The position numbers were made by a program, and so were the translations under genes. Shown piece after piece: positions 1-8,091 of a stretch of 26,763 bases of DNA; positions within the stretch are counted from its first letter, which is position 1, and every line of letters starts with the position of its first letter. The DNA is from VBAS01 sp035318985 (GTDB lineage: Bacteria; Bacteroidota; Bacteroidia; Chitinophagales; Chitinophagaceae): NCBI GenBank assembly GCA_035318985.1, contig DATHDP010000029.1:1-26763 (forward strand). The letters run 5' to 3'. The notes beneath the pieces were generated by a model. That model was not told the DNA's origin. It did not search any database and was given only the letters and a program-made list of their open reading frames with translations.

Positions 1-395
1 TCATTCCATTCTATTAGCCGAAAAGATTCTGCTTCACCAGTATTATTATATATTTCCATTTGCTTATCATCAAAATCAAATGGCTTGATGCGTAATGGTA
101 CTTTTAATTCTTCTAATTGCTTTGCAAAATAATAGATAGAAATTATTTGGTCATCTGGCCTGAACGCAGACATTTGAAAATAATCCGTTGTATAAATGTG
201 ATCTCCGATCTGTGCTTCAATACCTAATTCTTCTTTCAATTCTCTTTTTAAACAATCTCTCGTTCCTTCTCCAAACTCTAATCCACCACCCGGAAATTTG
301 GTATAAAAGCCGCCACGTACATATTCGTCAGCAACTAGTATTTGTTTCTTATCATTTACAAGAATGCCATACACACGAAGATTAAAACGATGCAT
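1..395 (-). CDS. Nudix hydrolase, 3' end cut by window edge
   Basis: The reverse strand from the ATG at 395 reads open to the window edge for 131 codons, so the C-terminus is missing. A complete Nudix box (G-x5-E-x7-REU-x-EE-x-G-U) lies at residues 37-59, with core residues RELKEELGI. This box binds the metal that supports hydrolysis of nucleoside diphosphate-linked substrates. The upstream strands (VYGILVNDKKQILVADE) have the usual Nudix fold pattern. The substrate cannot be told from sequence: house-cleaning of oxidised nucleotides, NDP-sugars or ADP-ribose are all possible. The gene starts 36 bp after the dapF stop on the same strand and may be the last cistron of the operon that begins at 2105. 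The fold is certain; the substrate is unknown. Confidence 0.85.
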   Translation of the reverse strand, partial: MHRFNLRVYGILVNDKKQILVADEYVRGGFYTKFPGGGLEFGEGTRDCLKRELKEELGIEAQIGDHIYTTDYFQMSAFRPDDQIISIYYFAKQLEELKVPLRIKPFDFDDKQMEIYNNTGEAESFRLIEWN

Positions 396-431
396 TAAGA
401 AAAAATTATAGTGAAGATGGAGGAAGGATAT

Positions 432-1217
432 TTAAATTTCTATATTTCCGTTAAATACTCTTTCAGCAGCTCCGCAAAGCCAGATGTTTCTGAACTTGCC
501 ATCATCTATCCGATCAAATTCCACATTTAGCCTGCCGCCAAGTGTTTTTACTTCTACCTCGTTAAAACCATTTTCATTATGATAACAAACGAGGGCTGCA
601 GCCGTAACACCGGTTCCGCAACTGAGTGTTTCATTTTCAACTCCGCGTTCATAAGTTCGTACAAAAATTTTATCAGGCTCATCCAGTTGTTCAACAAAAT
701 TTACATTGATGCCTTCTTTTTCAAATTCACGGCTATAGCGGATCTCCCGGCCTTTTTTAACAACATCGTATTCGGCAAGGTGCGGAATCAATTTTACGTA
801 GTGAGGCGAGCCTGTATCAACCAAAAAATCACTATGATGGTTGACGATAAGATCGACATCATTCATTTTTAAATAAACAATTCCATTTGTATCGATCCTT
901 GCTTCATGTTCGCCGTCTGTTGCGATGAACTTATACAGTTCCTTTTGTATTCCTACGCTTTCAGCAAATTTTATAAGACAACGACCTCCGTTCCCACACA
1001 TGGTGCCTTCACGGCCATCAGCATTGTAGTAAACCATTTCAAAATCGTAACCCGGTTTTTCATTCAATAACATCAGGCCATCGGCGCCAATTCCAAAACG
1101 GCGATCGCAAAGGTCTTTTATCATTTCCGGACTAAGAACGAGGTTATGACCATTACGATTGTCAATGATCACAAAATCATTTCCGGTTCCCTGGTATTTA
1201 AAAAAATCTGTCTTCAT
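432..1217 (-). CDS. dapF: Diaminopimelate epimerase
   Basis: This 261-residue protein interconverts LL- and meso-diaminopimelate, the penultimate step to lysine and the source of meso-DAP for peptidoglycan. It acts in the cytoplasm without a cofactor, using two cysteines as acid and base. Both are visible: Cys74 in MCGNGGRC and Cys200 in ETLSCGTGVTA. The N-terminal KYQGTGNDFVIID and the central FGIGADG motifs are family signatures. The length is normal for the family (about 260-280). The ATG at 1217 is 9 bp after the stop of the upstream nucleoside phosphorylase gene, so the two are probably cotranscribed. Nothing is abnormal. Identification is very secure. Confidence 0.96.
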   Translation of the reverse strand: MKTDFFKYQGTGNDFVIIDNRNGHNLVLSPEMIKDLCDRRFGIGADGLMLLNEKPGYDFEMVYYNADGREGTMCGNGGRCLIKFAESVGIQKELYKFIATDGEHEARIDTNGIVYLKMNDVDLIVNHHSDFLVDTGSPHYVKLIPHLAEYDVVKKGREIRYSREFEKEGINVNFVEQLDEPDKIFVRTYERGVENETLSCGTGVTAAALVCYHNENGFNEVEVKTLGGRLNVEFDRIDDGKFRNIWLCGAAERVFNGNIEI

Positions 1218-1226
1218 TTTTATTTC

Positions 1227-2105
1227 TTATACATTTTGAGAAACAATTTCTAATACTTTAACAATCAAAGATTCAACTGCAGCCTTGCCATCCCTTGAAA
1301 ACTCCTTTCTCACTCTGTTTGCTATAACGGCGTTTAAAGAAAGACAGTTGTGCCCAAGCAGCTTGCTAAGCCCATAAATAGCCGATGTTTCCATTTCAAA
1401 GTTAGTGATCCTGTGCTGACCAAAACGAAATTGAGTAAGCCGGTTGATCAGTTCCGGGTTGCTGATGCCAAGTCGCAGCACTCTTCCTTGCGGACCATAA
1501 AATCCCGGGCAGGTAACTGTAATTCCCTGGTAAAAATCTTTTACAAAATGCTTAATTAGGGAACCGCTGGCGCCGGCAATATATGGGTAGCCTATCTGGC
1601 TATGCATTTGTGTACTTGTGACAAAGGAATGAAGCAGTTGTCTTTCTTCGTCGTTTTGTTCAAGTCGGTAAAAGTTCAAAAGATTATCGATACCGAGACC
1701 GTGAGTGGAAGCAATGAAATTATCAACAGGGATCTCGGGTTGCAATGCGCCTGAGGTACCGATGCGAATGAGATTTAAAGAAGTGAGAGTTGGCTTGATC
1801 TCCCTTGTTGTTAGATCAATATTAACTAATGCGTCCAGTTCATTAATAGCAATATCTATATTATCTGTGCCGATGCCGGTGGAAAGAACAGTTAATTTCT
1901 TTTTACCAATAAGCCCGGTATGAGTGATGAATTCACGGTATTCACCTTTGTATTCAATTTTGTCAAAATGTTTGCTTACTTCTTTTACACGATCAGGATC
2001 GCCAACGAGAAAGACGGTACTGCCGATCTCATGTGGCAGCAGGTTCAGGTGGTAGATAGCGCCTCTTGCATTTAGTATCATTTCCGATTCTGCGATCCGT
2101 GACAT
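1227..2105 (-). CDS. Nucleoside phosphorylase (uridine phosphorylase-like)
   Basis: A 292-residue member of the PNP/UDP phosphorylase superfamily. These enzymes use phosphate to split a nucleoside into free base and ribose-1-phosphate for salvage. Visible signatures are VGDPDRV (residues 34-40, phosphate-binding Arg), STGIGTDNIDIA (75-86), RIGTSGALQ (114-122) and the ribose-binding FEMETSAIYGL (236-246). The layout resembles uridine phosphorylase more than trimeric PNP. Base specificity (uracil or purine) is inferred, not shown. It is the first gene of a tight minus-strand operon with dapF, 9 bp downstream. The start at 2105 gives a compact N-terminus before ILNARGAIYHL, as expected for the family. 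Confidence 0.88.
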   Translation of the reverse strand: MSRIAESEMILNARGAIYHLNLLPHEIGSTVFLVGDPDRVKEVSKHFDKIEYKGEYREFITHTGLIGKKKLTVLSTGIGTDNIDIAINELDALVNIDLTTREIKPTLTSLNLIRIGTSGALQPEIPVDNFIASTHGLGIDNLLNFYRLEQNDEERQLLHSFVTSTQMHSQIGYPYIAGASGSLIKHFVKDFYQGITVTCPGFYGPQGRVLRLGISNPELINRLTQFRFGQHRITNFEMETSAIYGLSKLLGHNCLSLNAVIANRVRKEFSRDGKAAVESLIVKVLEIVSQNV

Positions 2106-2139
2106 ATCTGTTGGATTATAATCTTTTAAATAAACGGCT

Positions 2140-2147
2140 TATATTTG
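2140..2147 (+). promoter_or_regulatory. Candidate Bacteroidota -7 promoter element before tRNA-Cys
   Basis: TATATTTG matches the Bacteroidota housekeeping -7 consensus TAnnTTTG exactly and lies about 70 bp before the tRNA. I see no TTTG -33 element at the expected 19-21 bp spacing, so the call is tentative. Confidence 0.3.
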
Positions 2148-2175
2148 CTGCGTTTCAGACAAATCTAAAATATAA

Positions 2176-2195
2176 TCCCGATAAATTTATCGGGA
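2176..2195. repeat. Perfect 20-bp palindrome upstream of tRNA-Cys
   Basis: TCCCGATAAATTTATCGGGA is its own reverse complement. It lies between the divergent nucleoside phosphorylase gene and the tRNA, inside the presumed tRNA leader. It could be a protein-binding site, a processing hairpin, or a dispersed genomic palindrome. It has no T-tract typical of a terminator. Confidence 0.7.
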
Positions 2196-2215
2196 CTGAA
2201 ATCAGAAATAAATAA

Positions 2216-2286
2216 GGTCCTTTGGCCGAGTGGCTAGGCTCAGCTCTGCAAAAGCTGCTACGGCGGTTCGAATCCGCCAGGGACCT
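2216..2286 (+). tRNA. tRNA-Cys (anticodon GCA)
   Basis: The 71-nt sequence folds as a full cloverleaf. The acceptor GGTCCTT pairs with AGGGACC (one G-U). The D stem is GCC/GGC. The anticodon stem is CAGCT/AGCTG with loop CTGCAAA, giving anticodon GCA. The variable loop has 4 nt, and the T stem GGCGG/CCGCC encloses TTCGAAT. CCA is not encoded in the gene (the discriminator T is followed by CGA). A terminator hairpin starts a few bases downstream, so this appears to be a single-gene tRNA transcript. Confidence 0.95.
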
Positions 2287-2291
2287 CGAAA

Positions 2292-2324
2292 AAAGGTTAT
2301 CAGAAATGATAACCTTTCTTTTTT
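2292..2324 (+). terminator. Rho-independent terminator after tRNA-Cys
   Basis: AAAGGTTATC and GATAACCTTT form a perfect 10-bp stem around loop AGAAAT, followed by CTTTTTT. It directly follows the tRNA. From its end to 2517 I see no gene, only a short CTAAC/GTTAG inverted repeat at 2390-2407. Confidence 0.85.
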
Positions 2325-2481
2325 AAAGCTTATACCCCAGGTTGTATTGGGTCATAACCTTAATAGCTATACGATAAAAAAATGCATCTCTAACAGTTGT
2401 GCGTTAGTTGTCCTGTGTCAATTTTGTTGCGACATTATTTCTGATTAAAGTGTCTTTTTTCAAAAATTCAATCCTTATTGT

Positions 2482-2489
2482 TACTTTCG
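2482..2489 (+). promoter_or_regulatory. Weak -7-like element before the ECF sigma gene
   Basis: TACTTTCG is one mismatch from TAnnTTTG and lies 28 bp before the ATG at 2518, with a T-rich stretch about 25 bp upstream. This would be the basal promoter of the sigma gene. Support is positional only. Confidence 0.22.
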
Positions 2490-2517
2490 ACTTGCCATTT
2501 TCTCCATAACTAATAAG

Positions 2518-3120
2518 ATGCTTGCTTTGATGGATCAGAAAACAAAGGATCTTGCCTCACGATTGCGTAAAGATGACATTAACGCATTTAACTCACTCTA
2601 TTGGGAGTATCATGCTGCTGTATATGCAAATGCCTTGAAACTAATTAAAGATCCGGTAATTGCTGAAGATATAGTTCAGGAAGTATTTGTTACGGTATGG
2701 AGCAAGCGGCATACTATTGACCCGAAACAAGATCTTGCTGGTTGGTTATTCGTTATAAGCTATCATAAAACCATTGATCAGTTAAAACTAAAATTGAAAG
2801 AAACTCTTGCACATAAAAACATAAGCATTTCCATAGAAGATAATTCTATCCTTGTAAATGCCGACTTGAAAGAAGAGCAATTAACTGCTATCGAAGAAGC
2901 CATGGATCAACTATCCCCGCAAAAGCGCAAGGTTTTTGAACTGTGTAAAGTGCAAGGAAGGACTTATAAAAAAGCCGCAGAAGAACTGCATATTTCTAAA
3001 TATACGGTGAAGGAATACCTCTCAGAAGCCCTGGTAAGCATTAGAAAATATATTGGCGAACACCCCAGGCAAACAGGAATAATTATTTACTTTTTAGTTT
3101 TCACAAGTATCTTCTTTTGA
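2518..3120 (+). CDS. ECF RNA polymerase sigma-70 factor of the PUL
   Basis: A 200-residue ECF sigma factor. Region 2 spans about residues 23-92 (FNSLYWEYHAAVYANALKLI, then AEDIVQEVFVTVW, then GWLFVISYHKTIDQLK). Region 4, a helix-turn-helix, spans about 125-178 (LSPQKRKVFELCKVQGRTYK, then AAEELHISKYTVKEYLS). There is no region 3, as expected for ECF factors. It sits 91 bp before a FecR anti-sigma gene and then an STN-bearing SusC gene. It is therefore predicted to direct transcription of this PUL when glycan import releases it. Oddly, the last ~15 residues (TGIIIYFLVFTSIFF) are strongly hydrophobic and could insert into or touch the membrane. The ATG at 2518 was chosen; Met5 at 2530 is an alternative start. 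Family assignment is secure; the target promoters are inferred. Confidence 0.93.
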   Translation: MLALMDQKTKDLASRLRKDDINAFNSLYWEYHAAVYANALKLIKDPVIAEDIVQEVFVTVWSKRHTIDPKQDLAGWLFVISYHKTIDQLKLKLKETLAHKNISISIEDNSILVNADLKEEQLTAIEEAMDQLSPQKRKVFELCKVQGRTYKKAAEELHISKYTVKEYLSEALVSIRKYIGEHPRQTGIIIYFLVFTSIFF

Positions 3121-3151
3121 CTTTATGAGTTTGGTAAGACAAACGAGTTTT

Positions 3152-3198
3152 AAAAAAAATTTGAATTAGCCCCCCCGTTTTAAGAGATCCTGCGTATT
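3152..3198 (+). promoter_or_regulatory. Candidate ECF-type promoter before fecR
   Basis: An A8 run, TTTGAATTAG, seven Cs, then GTTTTAAG and, about 12 bp on, GCGTATT. I recall a similar A-tract / homopolymeric G or C / GTTTT / CGT layout upstream of autoregulated ECF-controlled genes in Bacteroidota. If real, transcription would start only a few bases before the TTG at 3212. Recognised by resemblance, not by alignment. Confidence 0.3.
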
Positions 3199-3211
3199 TA
3201 TATCAAAACTA

Positions 3212-4390
3212 TTGGACCAGCAACAAGACACACTCAGAAAATTAATAGGCGGATCTGAGTTGACTTCGAAAGAAATGCAATGGCTGTTGAGTTACCTGGA
3301 AAGTTCAGAGGACGAAGAATTGAAACAACTTATGCAAAAGAATTTTTCAGATGATCTTGAGAAATCTAAGGGAATAAACCCCGAGGCTTCACGTAAATTA
3401 TTCAAGGCTATTCATGACAAAATAGAGTTGGACTCAATAGGAAAAAAGCATCGTGTAATTCGTTTAAGAAGGATTGCGATCGCTGCTTCTTTTATTGGTT
3501 TGCTTCTAATAAGCGTTTTTCTATTAAATGATAAGATCGGGAAAAAAGAAACAGCAAAAATCGGGACAAATACCCAGCGTTTTAAGAATGATGTATTGCC
3601 GGGAAGTGATAAGGCTACTTTGACCCTCGCTGATGGATCTACTATTTTATTGGATGAAGCACAAAACGGAACCATTGCTCAACAAGGCAATTCGAAAATT
3701 ATTAAACTTGATGGAAAGTTATCTTATGATCCTACTAATAAAAATTCGAGGGAAATTGTTTACAATACTATATCAACTCCTAAAGGCGGGCAGTATCAAT
3801 TAGAATTGCCTGACGGCAGCCAGGTATGGCTTAATGCAACATCATCTATTCATTTTCCAACATCGTTTATCGGAACTGAAAGAAGAATTGAAATTACAGG
3901 TGAAGCCTACTTCGAAATAGCCAAGGATCCAAATATGCCTTTTATTGTGACTGTAAATAATGCAGAAGTCCAGGTTTTAGGAACTCATTTCAATGTTAAT
4001 GCATATAACGATGAGGATAACGTAAAGACAACTTTATTAGAAGGATCTGTAAGGTTTGTAAATGATGGTAACATTAACATTTTAAAACCTGGTCAACAGG
4101 CACAACTTGCAAAAAACGGGATGACCAAAGTAGTTAGCGATGTTAATGTTGATAATGTGATTGCCTGGAAGAATGGAATGTTTGATTTTGAGAACGCCGG
4201 CATCGAAACTATAATGAGGCAACTATCTCGCTGGTACGATGTGGAAATTGAATATAAGGGAGAGACAGATGATCTGTTTATTGCTGAAATGCGTCGTGAT
4301 ATAAAACTATCCGATGCATTGAAAGCCTTGGAACTTACTGGTAAAGTAAAGTTTGATATCCAGGGTAAAAAAATAATTGTGATGCCATAA
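3212..4390 (+). CDS. FecR-family anti-sigma factor
   Basis: A 392-residue inner-membrane anti-sigma factor of the FecR type. The N-terminal cytoplasmic part (residues 1-85) should hold the ECF sigma factor. One membrane helix spans about 88-105 (IAIAASFIGLLLISVFLL). The periplasmic FecR domain covers about 185-285 (YNTISTPKGGQYQLELPDGS, then VWLNATSSIHFP). The C-terminal DUF4974-type domain covers about 318-390 (FENAGIETIMRQLSRWYDVE). The periplasmic part is expected to contact the STN domain of the neighbouring SusC. The start is TTG: an in-frame stop at 3167 leaves no upstream ATG, and the next Met is residue 22, inside the conserved N-terminal helix. The gene order sigma-fecR-susC is the classic trans-envelope signalling cassette. 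Confidence 0.93.
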   Translation: MDQQQDTLRKLIGGSELTSKEMQWLLSYLESSEDEELKQLMQKNFSDDLEKSKGINPEASRKLFKAIHDKIELDSIGKKHRVIRLRRIAIAASFIGLLLISVFLLNDKIGKKETAKIGTNTQRFKNDVLPGSDKATLTLADGSTILLDEAQNGTIAQQGNSKIIKLDGKLSYDPTNKNSREIVYNTISTPKGGQYQLELPDGSQVWLNATSSIHFPTSFIGTERRIEITGEAYFEIAKDPNMPFIVTVNNAEVQVLGTHFNVNAYNDEDNVKTTLLEGSVRFVNDGNINILKPGQQAQLAKNGMTKVVSDVNVDNVIAWKNGMFDFENAGIETIMRQLSRWYDVEIEYKGETDDLFIAEMRRDIKLSDALKALELTGKVKFDIQGKKIIVMP

Positions 4391-4472
4391 GGATTGGAAT
4401 GAACCGTTCTTTTGAAATCATAACTGTACAATTGAAAGATAAAATAGAGAAGTAATTGGTTGGCTAAAGAAA

Positions 4473-4499
4473 ACCGTCCCGCGGACTAGGCAGAACGGT
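4473..4499 (+). promoter_or_regulatory. Short inverted repeat in the susC leader
   Basis: ACCGT and ACGGT flank an inner GTCC/GGAC pair in the 178-bp gap between fecR and susC. The stems are short. A role in susC expression is only possible. No other feature is clear in this gap. Confidence 0.25.
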
Positions 4500-4568
4500 A
4501 AGTAATTAGGCTAACAAATAATGAGCGATGTAGACTTTTATTGTTTAACCTAAAATCAAAACAAAATT

Positions 4569-7500
4569 ATGCAATTTATTGCTTGCTGCGACCCCCAGTG
4601 GTTACCGGGGCGGGGGAAGGTCAAAATGTTTATGATTATGAAACTAACCACAATTTTTATGCTTGCCGTTTGCCTCAATGCCAGTGCAAGTGGTTATTCC
4701 CAAAAGGTGAGTCTGAATGAAACAAACTCTCCGCTTGATAAAGTATTCAGGGAAATAAAAAAGCAATCTGATTACACTTTTGTATATACAAAAGCGCTGT
4801 TGAAAAAAGCAAACACTGTTACTGTTAATATCAATGACGCATCGATAGAACAAGCACTTGAAGCTTGTTTTCAAAATCAGCCGCTTACTTATACTATTTT
4901 CAATAACATGGTAGTGATCAAAGAAAAAGAGATCACTCCGGAAATAATAGCAGTATCTACTCCGCTACCTCCTGTTACAATTAGTGGTAAGGTAACAAAT
5001 GATAAAGGCGAACCATTGTCCGGTGCTACAGTGACAGAAAAAGGTACTAGTAATGCTACAACGGCAAAAGAAGATGGCAGTTTTTCTCTTACTGTTGCCA
5101 GCGAAAAATCAGTATTGGTTATTTCTTACGTGGGATTTGATAAACAAGAAATAGCAGTTGGAAATAAGAACACAATAGCTGTTCGGCTGGTACAGCAAAC
5201 AGCAGCATTATCAGACGTAGTGGTTGTTGGTTATGGAAAATCCAGTAGGGTTAATCTTACCAGTGCTCAATCCACTATCTCTTCAAAAGACATTGAAAAA
5301 ACGGTGAACACTACAATAGAACAAGCTCTCCAGGGTCGTGCAGCAGGTGTTTATGTTACTCAAAATTCCGGTCAACCAGGTGGCGGTATTTCTGTGAACA
5401 TCCGTGGTATTAGTTCACTGGGTCGTACACAACCACTTTATGTTATTGATGGAGTTCAAATGCAAGTAAGCGAAGATGTATCTTTTGGTTCTTCAAGTTC
5501 TTCAAATCCTTTGTCAGGTTTAAATCCTGCCGATATAGATGATATACAAATTTTGCAAGGACCTTCTGCAACTGCAATTTATGGTTCACGAGCAAGCAAT
5601 GGAGTGATACTGGTTACTACAAAACGTGGTAAAGCCGGAGATTTCAAAATAAATTATGTTTATCAATATAATCTTCAAACTCCTCCAAAGCATCTGGATG
5701 TAATGAATCTGCAGCAGTATGCACAAATGGTAAATGAGTTTCATGCTTTAGCAGGAGGGACCACACCACCAGAATTCTTAGATCCTTCCTTATTAGGTGA
5801 AGGAACCGATTGGCAGGGTGAATTGTTTAATAACGCTGCAATGAATAAACACCAGCTAAACCTTAGCGGTGGAAGTAACAATACCACTTATTACATGTCT
5901 GGTGAATATCTGAAACAAGAAGGTGTTGCTGCCGGTTCTGGATTTAACAGGTATGGTTTCAGATTAAACATGGATAATAAACCAAGGGATTGGGCAACTA
6001 TTGGTGTTAATATTAGTTTTAACCAGACAAATGAAAAGTTAACAACAACTAACTATGGAGATGCACAAAGTCCACTTATCGCAAGCGCATTGCAATTGAC
6101 TCCGCAGATCCCGGTTACAAACCTGGATGGTTCATGGGGTGGAAGCGATCCAGTGAATGGAGCTAATCAATATGCACCTATTAACCCGATAGCTATTGCA
6201 AATCTTATCACTAACGATAACAAGAGAAGACAAGTTTTAGGTGGCTTAAACATTAGTATCAACCTGGCGAAAGGATTGGTGTTTAGAACTTCATTGAATG
6301 GGAACATAGGTGATGGGTTGTCTACTTATTATACTCCAACTTATAATATTGACCAATGGCATTATAACACAGTTGCTTCATTGCAAAGCGGAACTTATAA
6401 TAGTTGGTATTGGAACTGGAATCAACAGTTGGAATATACGAGACAGATCGGAAAACATAATTTCACTGTGATGGCAACTCACGAAGCGCAGGAATCTGAG
6501 TGGAAAGCTTTGTCTGCTGGAAGAACTGGTTTTCTTACAAATGATATATTCGATGTAAATGCAGGTAATCCAACTTCTGCAACAAACGGAGGAGGAACTT
6601 ATCCATGGTCAATGGAATCTTATCTTGGAAGGGTTAACTATAATTATGATAACCGTTATCTCTTAACCGCTACTTTTAGAAGAGATGGTTCTCCTTATTT
6701 CGGTGCTGATAACAGATGGGGAAACTTTCCTTCGGTTTCAGCCGCATGGAGAATAAGTAAGGAAAAGTTCTTTAATGTTGATTTCATAAGTGAATTGAAA
6801 TTAAGAATTGAAAGTGGTTTAACAGGTAACCAAGGAACCGGGTCTGGTATTTATGCTCCATTATCAACTGGTGCTACACCATGGGGTACAGGTTTCTTAC
6901 CATCAACTTTTACAAATTCAAAACTTGGATGGGAAGAAACACAGACAAACAATATTGGTTTAAATGCCGGGTTCCTGAACAACAGGTTTAATATTGAAGC
7001 AGATTATTATGTGAAAAAAACTGATAACCTGATCCTCGGTGCAAGCCTACCATGGTATATGGGAACAAATGGAAGCCCTGGTTCAGTCGGAGCTCCATTA
7101 GTTAATGCGGGTTCATTAGAAACAAAAGGATGGAATTTTACTATTACTACAACTAATATCAGTAATAAAAACTTTAAGTGGGAATCAAACCTAAACCTGT
7201 CTCATTTCGATACTAAGGTCACTTCATTGAATTCAGAAAATGCATTTATTGAAAGAGTATCATGGTGGATGAACAATTGGACGCAACGTGCTGCCATAGG
7301 TTCTGAACCATGGTTGTTCAGAGGATATATAGAAGAAGGCTTATTCCAGTCGGTAGAGGAGATAAATAACAGCGCAGTACCTGTAGATAACCAGGGAAAC
7401 AGAAGACCAACTGATCCTCAAACAGGAATATGGGTTGGTGATGTAAAATACAAGGATATCAATGGTGATAAAAAGATCGATGTGAATGATATCACCAATA

Positions 7501-8081
7501 TTGGTAATCCATGGCCAAAGCTGTTTTTTGGCTTTAATAATAGTTTTTCTTTTAAGGGATTTGATCTGAATATGCTTATCACTGGAGCAACAGGCAATGA
7601 TATTTATAATTACATCGCCTATGCTAACAGTAATCCTAATAACATCTATTTAAGCCGCAATCTCTTGATAGAGGGAATGGATTATGCGAAACTTACAACT
7701 GATGGCAGCGGCAAAACGATCATCTCGAATGCCGGTACAAATGTTCCCCGGATAACCAACAATACGGTGGCAAATGAAAATAACTATTCAAAAACAACGA
7801 CCAGGTTTGTGGAAGATGGCTCATATCTCCGGATAAAAAATATTACACTGTCATATAATGTACCTGCCAGAATTTTAGGACGTACCAAAGTTATCAAAGG
7901 GGTAAAGGCAAGTATAAGTGGTCAAAACATATTTACGCTTACGCATTATACCGGCTATGATCCTGAAGTAGGAGCATATGTAGGTCAGGGTTCGAGTTCA
8001 CAAAACCAGGCTATTGGTATTGACTACGGACGGTATCCGATCACTCCAATGTTTTCTGCAACTTTAAATGTTAACTTCTAA
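4569..8081 (+). CDS. SusC/RagA-type TonB-dependent glycan transporter with STN domain
   Basis: An 1170-residue outer-membrane transporter that imports oligosaccharides using TonB energy, paired with a SusD lid. In order: a signal peptide (core KLTTIFMLAVCLNASASGYS); an STN domain at about 46-118 (SPLDKVFREIKKQSDYTFVY), marking it as a signal transducer to FecR; a carboxypeptidase-regulatory-like domain at about 136-207 (ISGKVTNDKGEPLSGATV); a TonB-box-like segment SDVVVVGYG (215-223); a plug (about 225-355, with NIRGISSLG and PLYVIDGV); and a beta-barrel ending in ATLNVNF with terminal Phe. The start is uncertain. ATG 4569 adds 19 odd residues (MQFIACCDPQW...), while ATG 4626 follows a GGGGGAAGG run and gives a cleaner signal peptide. 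The susD start lies 10 bp downstream. Confidence 0.96.
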   Translation: MQFIACCDPQWLPGRGKVKMFMIMKLTTIFMLAVCLNASASGYSQKVSLNETNSPLDKVFREIKKQSDYTFVYTKALLKKANTVTVNINDASIEQALEACFQNQPLTYTIFNNMVVIKEKEITPEIIAVSTPLPPVTISGKVTNDKGEPLSGATVTEKGTSNATTAKEDGSFSLTVASEKSVLVISYVGFDKQEIAVGNKNTIAVRLVQQTAALSDVVVVGYGKSSRVNLTSAQSTISSKDIEKTVNTTIEQALQGRAAGVYVTQNSGQPGGGISVNIRGISSLGRTQPLYVIDGVQMQVSEDVSFGSSSSSNPLSGLNPADIDDIQILQGPSATAIYGSRASNGVILVTTKRGKAGDFKINYVYQYNLQTPPKHLDVMNLQQYAQMVNEFHALAGGTTPPEFLDPSLLGEGTDWQGELFNNAAMNKHQLNLSGGSNNTTYYMSGEYLKQEGVAAGSGFNRYGFRLNMDNKPRDWATIGVNISFNQTNEKLTTTNYGDAQSPLIASALQLTPQIPVTNLDGSWGGSDPVNGANQYAPINPIAIANLITNDNKRRQVLGGLNISINLAKGLVFRTSLNGNIGDGLSTYYTPTYNIDQWHYNTVASLQSGTYNSWYWNWNQQLEYTRQIGKHNFTVMATHEAQESEWKALSAGRTGFLTNDIFDVNAGNPTSATNGGGTYPWSMESYLGRVNYNYDNRYLLTATFRRDGSPYFGADNRWGNFPSVSAAWRISKEKFFNVDFISELKLRIESGLTGNQGTGSGIYAPLSTGATPWGTGFLPSTFTNSKLGWEETQTNNIGLNAGFLNNRFNIEADYYVKKTDNLILGASLPWYMGTNGSPGSVGAPLVNAGSLETKGWNFTITTTNISNKNFKWESNLNLSHFDTKVTSLNSENAFIERVSWWMNNWTQRAAIGSEPWLFRGYIEEGLFQSVEEINNSAVPVDNQGNRRPTDPQTGIWVGDVKYKDINGDKKIDVNDITNIGNPWPKLFFGFNNSFSFKGFDLNMLITGATGNDIYNYIAYANSNPNNIYLSRNLLIEGMDYAKLTTDGSGKTIISNAGTNVPRITNNTVANENNYSKTTTRFVEDGSYLRIKNITLSYNVPARILGRTKVIKGVKASISGQNIFTLTHYTGYDPEVGAYVGQGSSSQNQAIGIDYGRYPITPMFSATLNVNF

Positions 8082-8091
8082 ATGCATTAAT

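Noticed and set aside
579..1923. Plus-strand ORFs opposite dapF and the nucleoside phosphorylase
   Set aside because: They lie fully antisense to two conserved enzymes and have no start context or recognisable domains.
2230..2448. Possible 72-residue ORF over the tRNA
   Set aside because: It translates tRNA-Cys and its terminator and has no coding signature.
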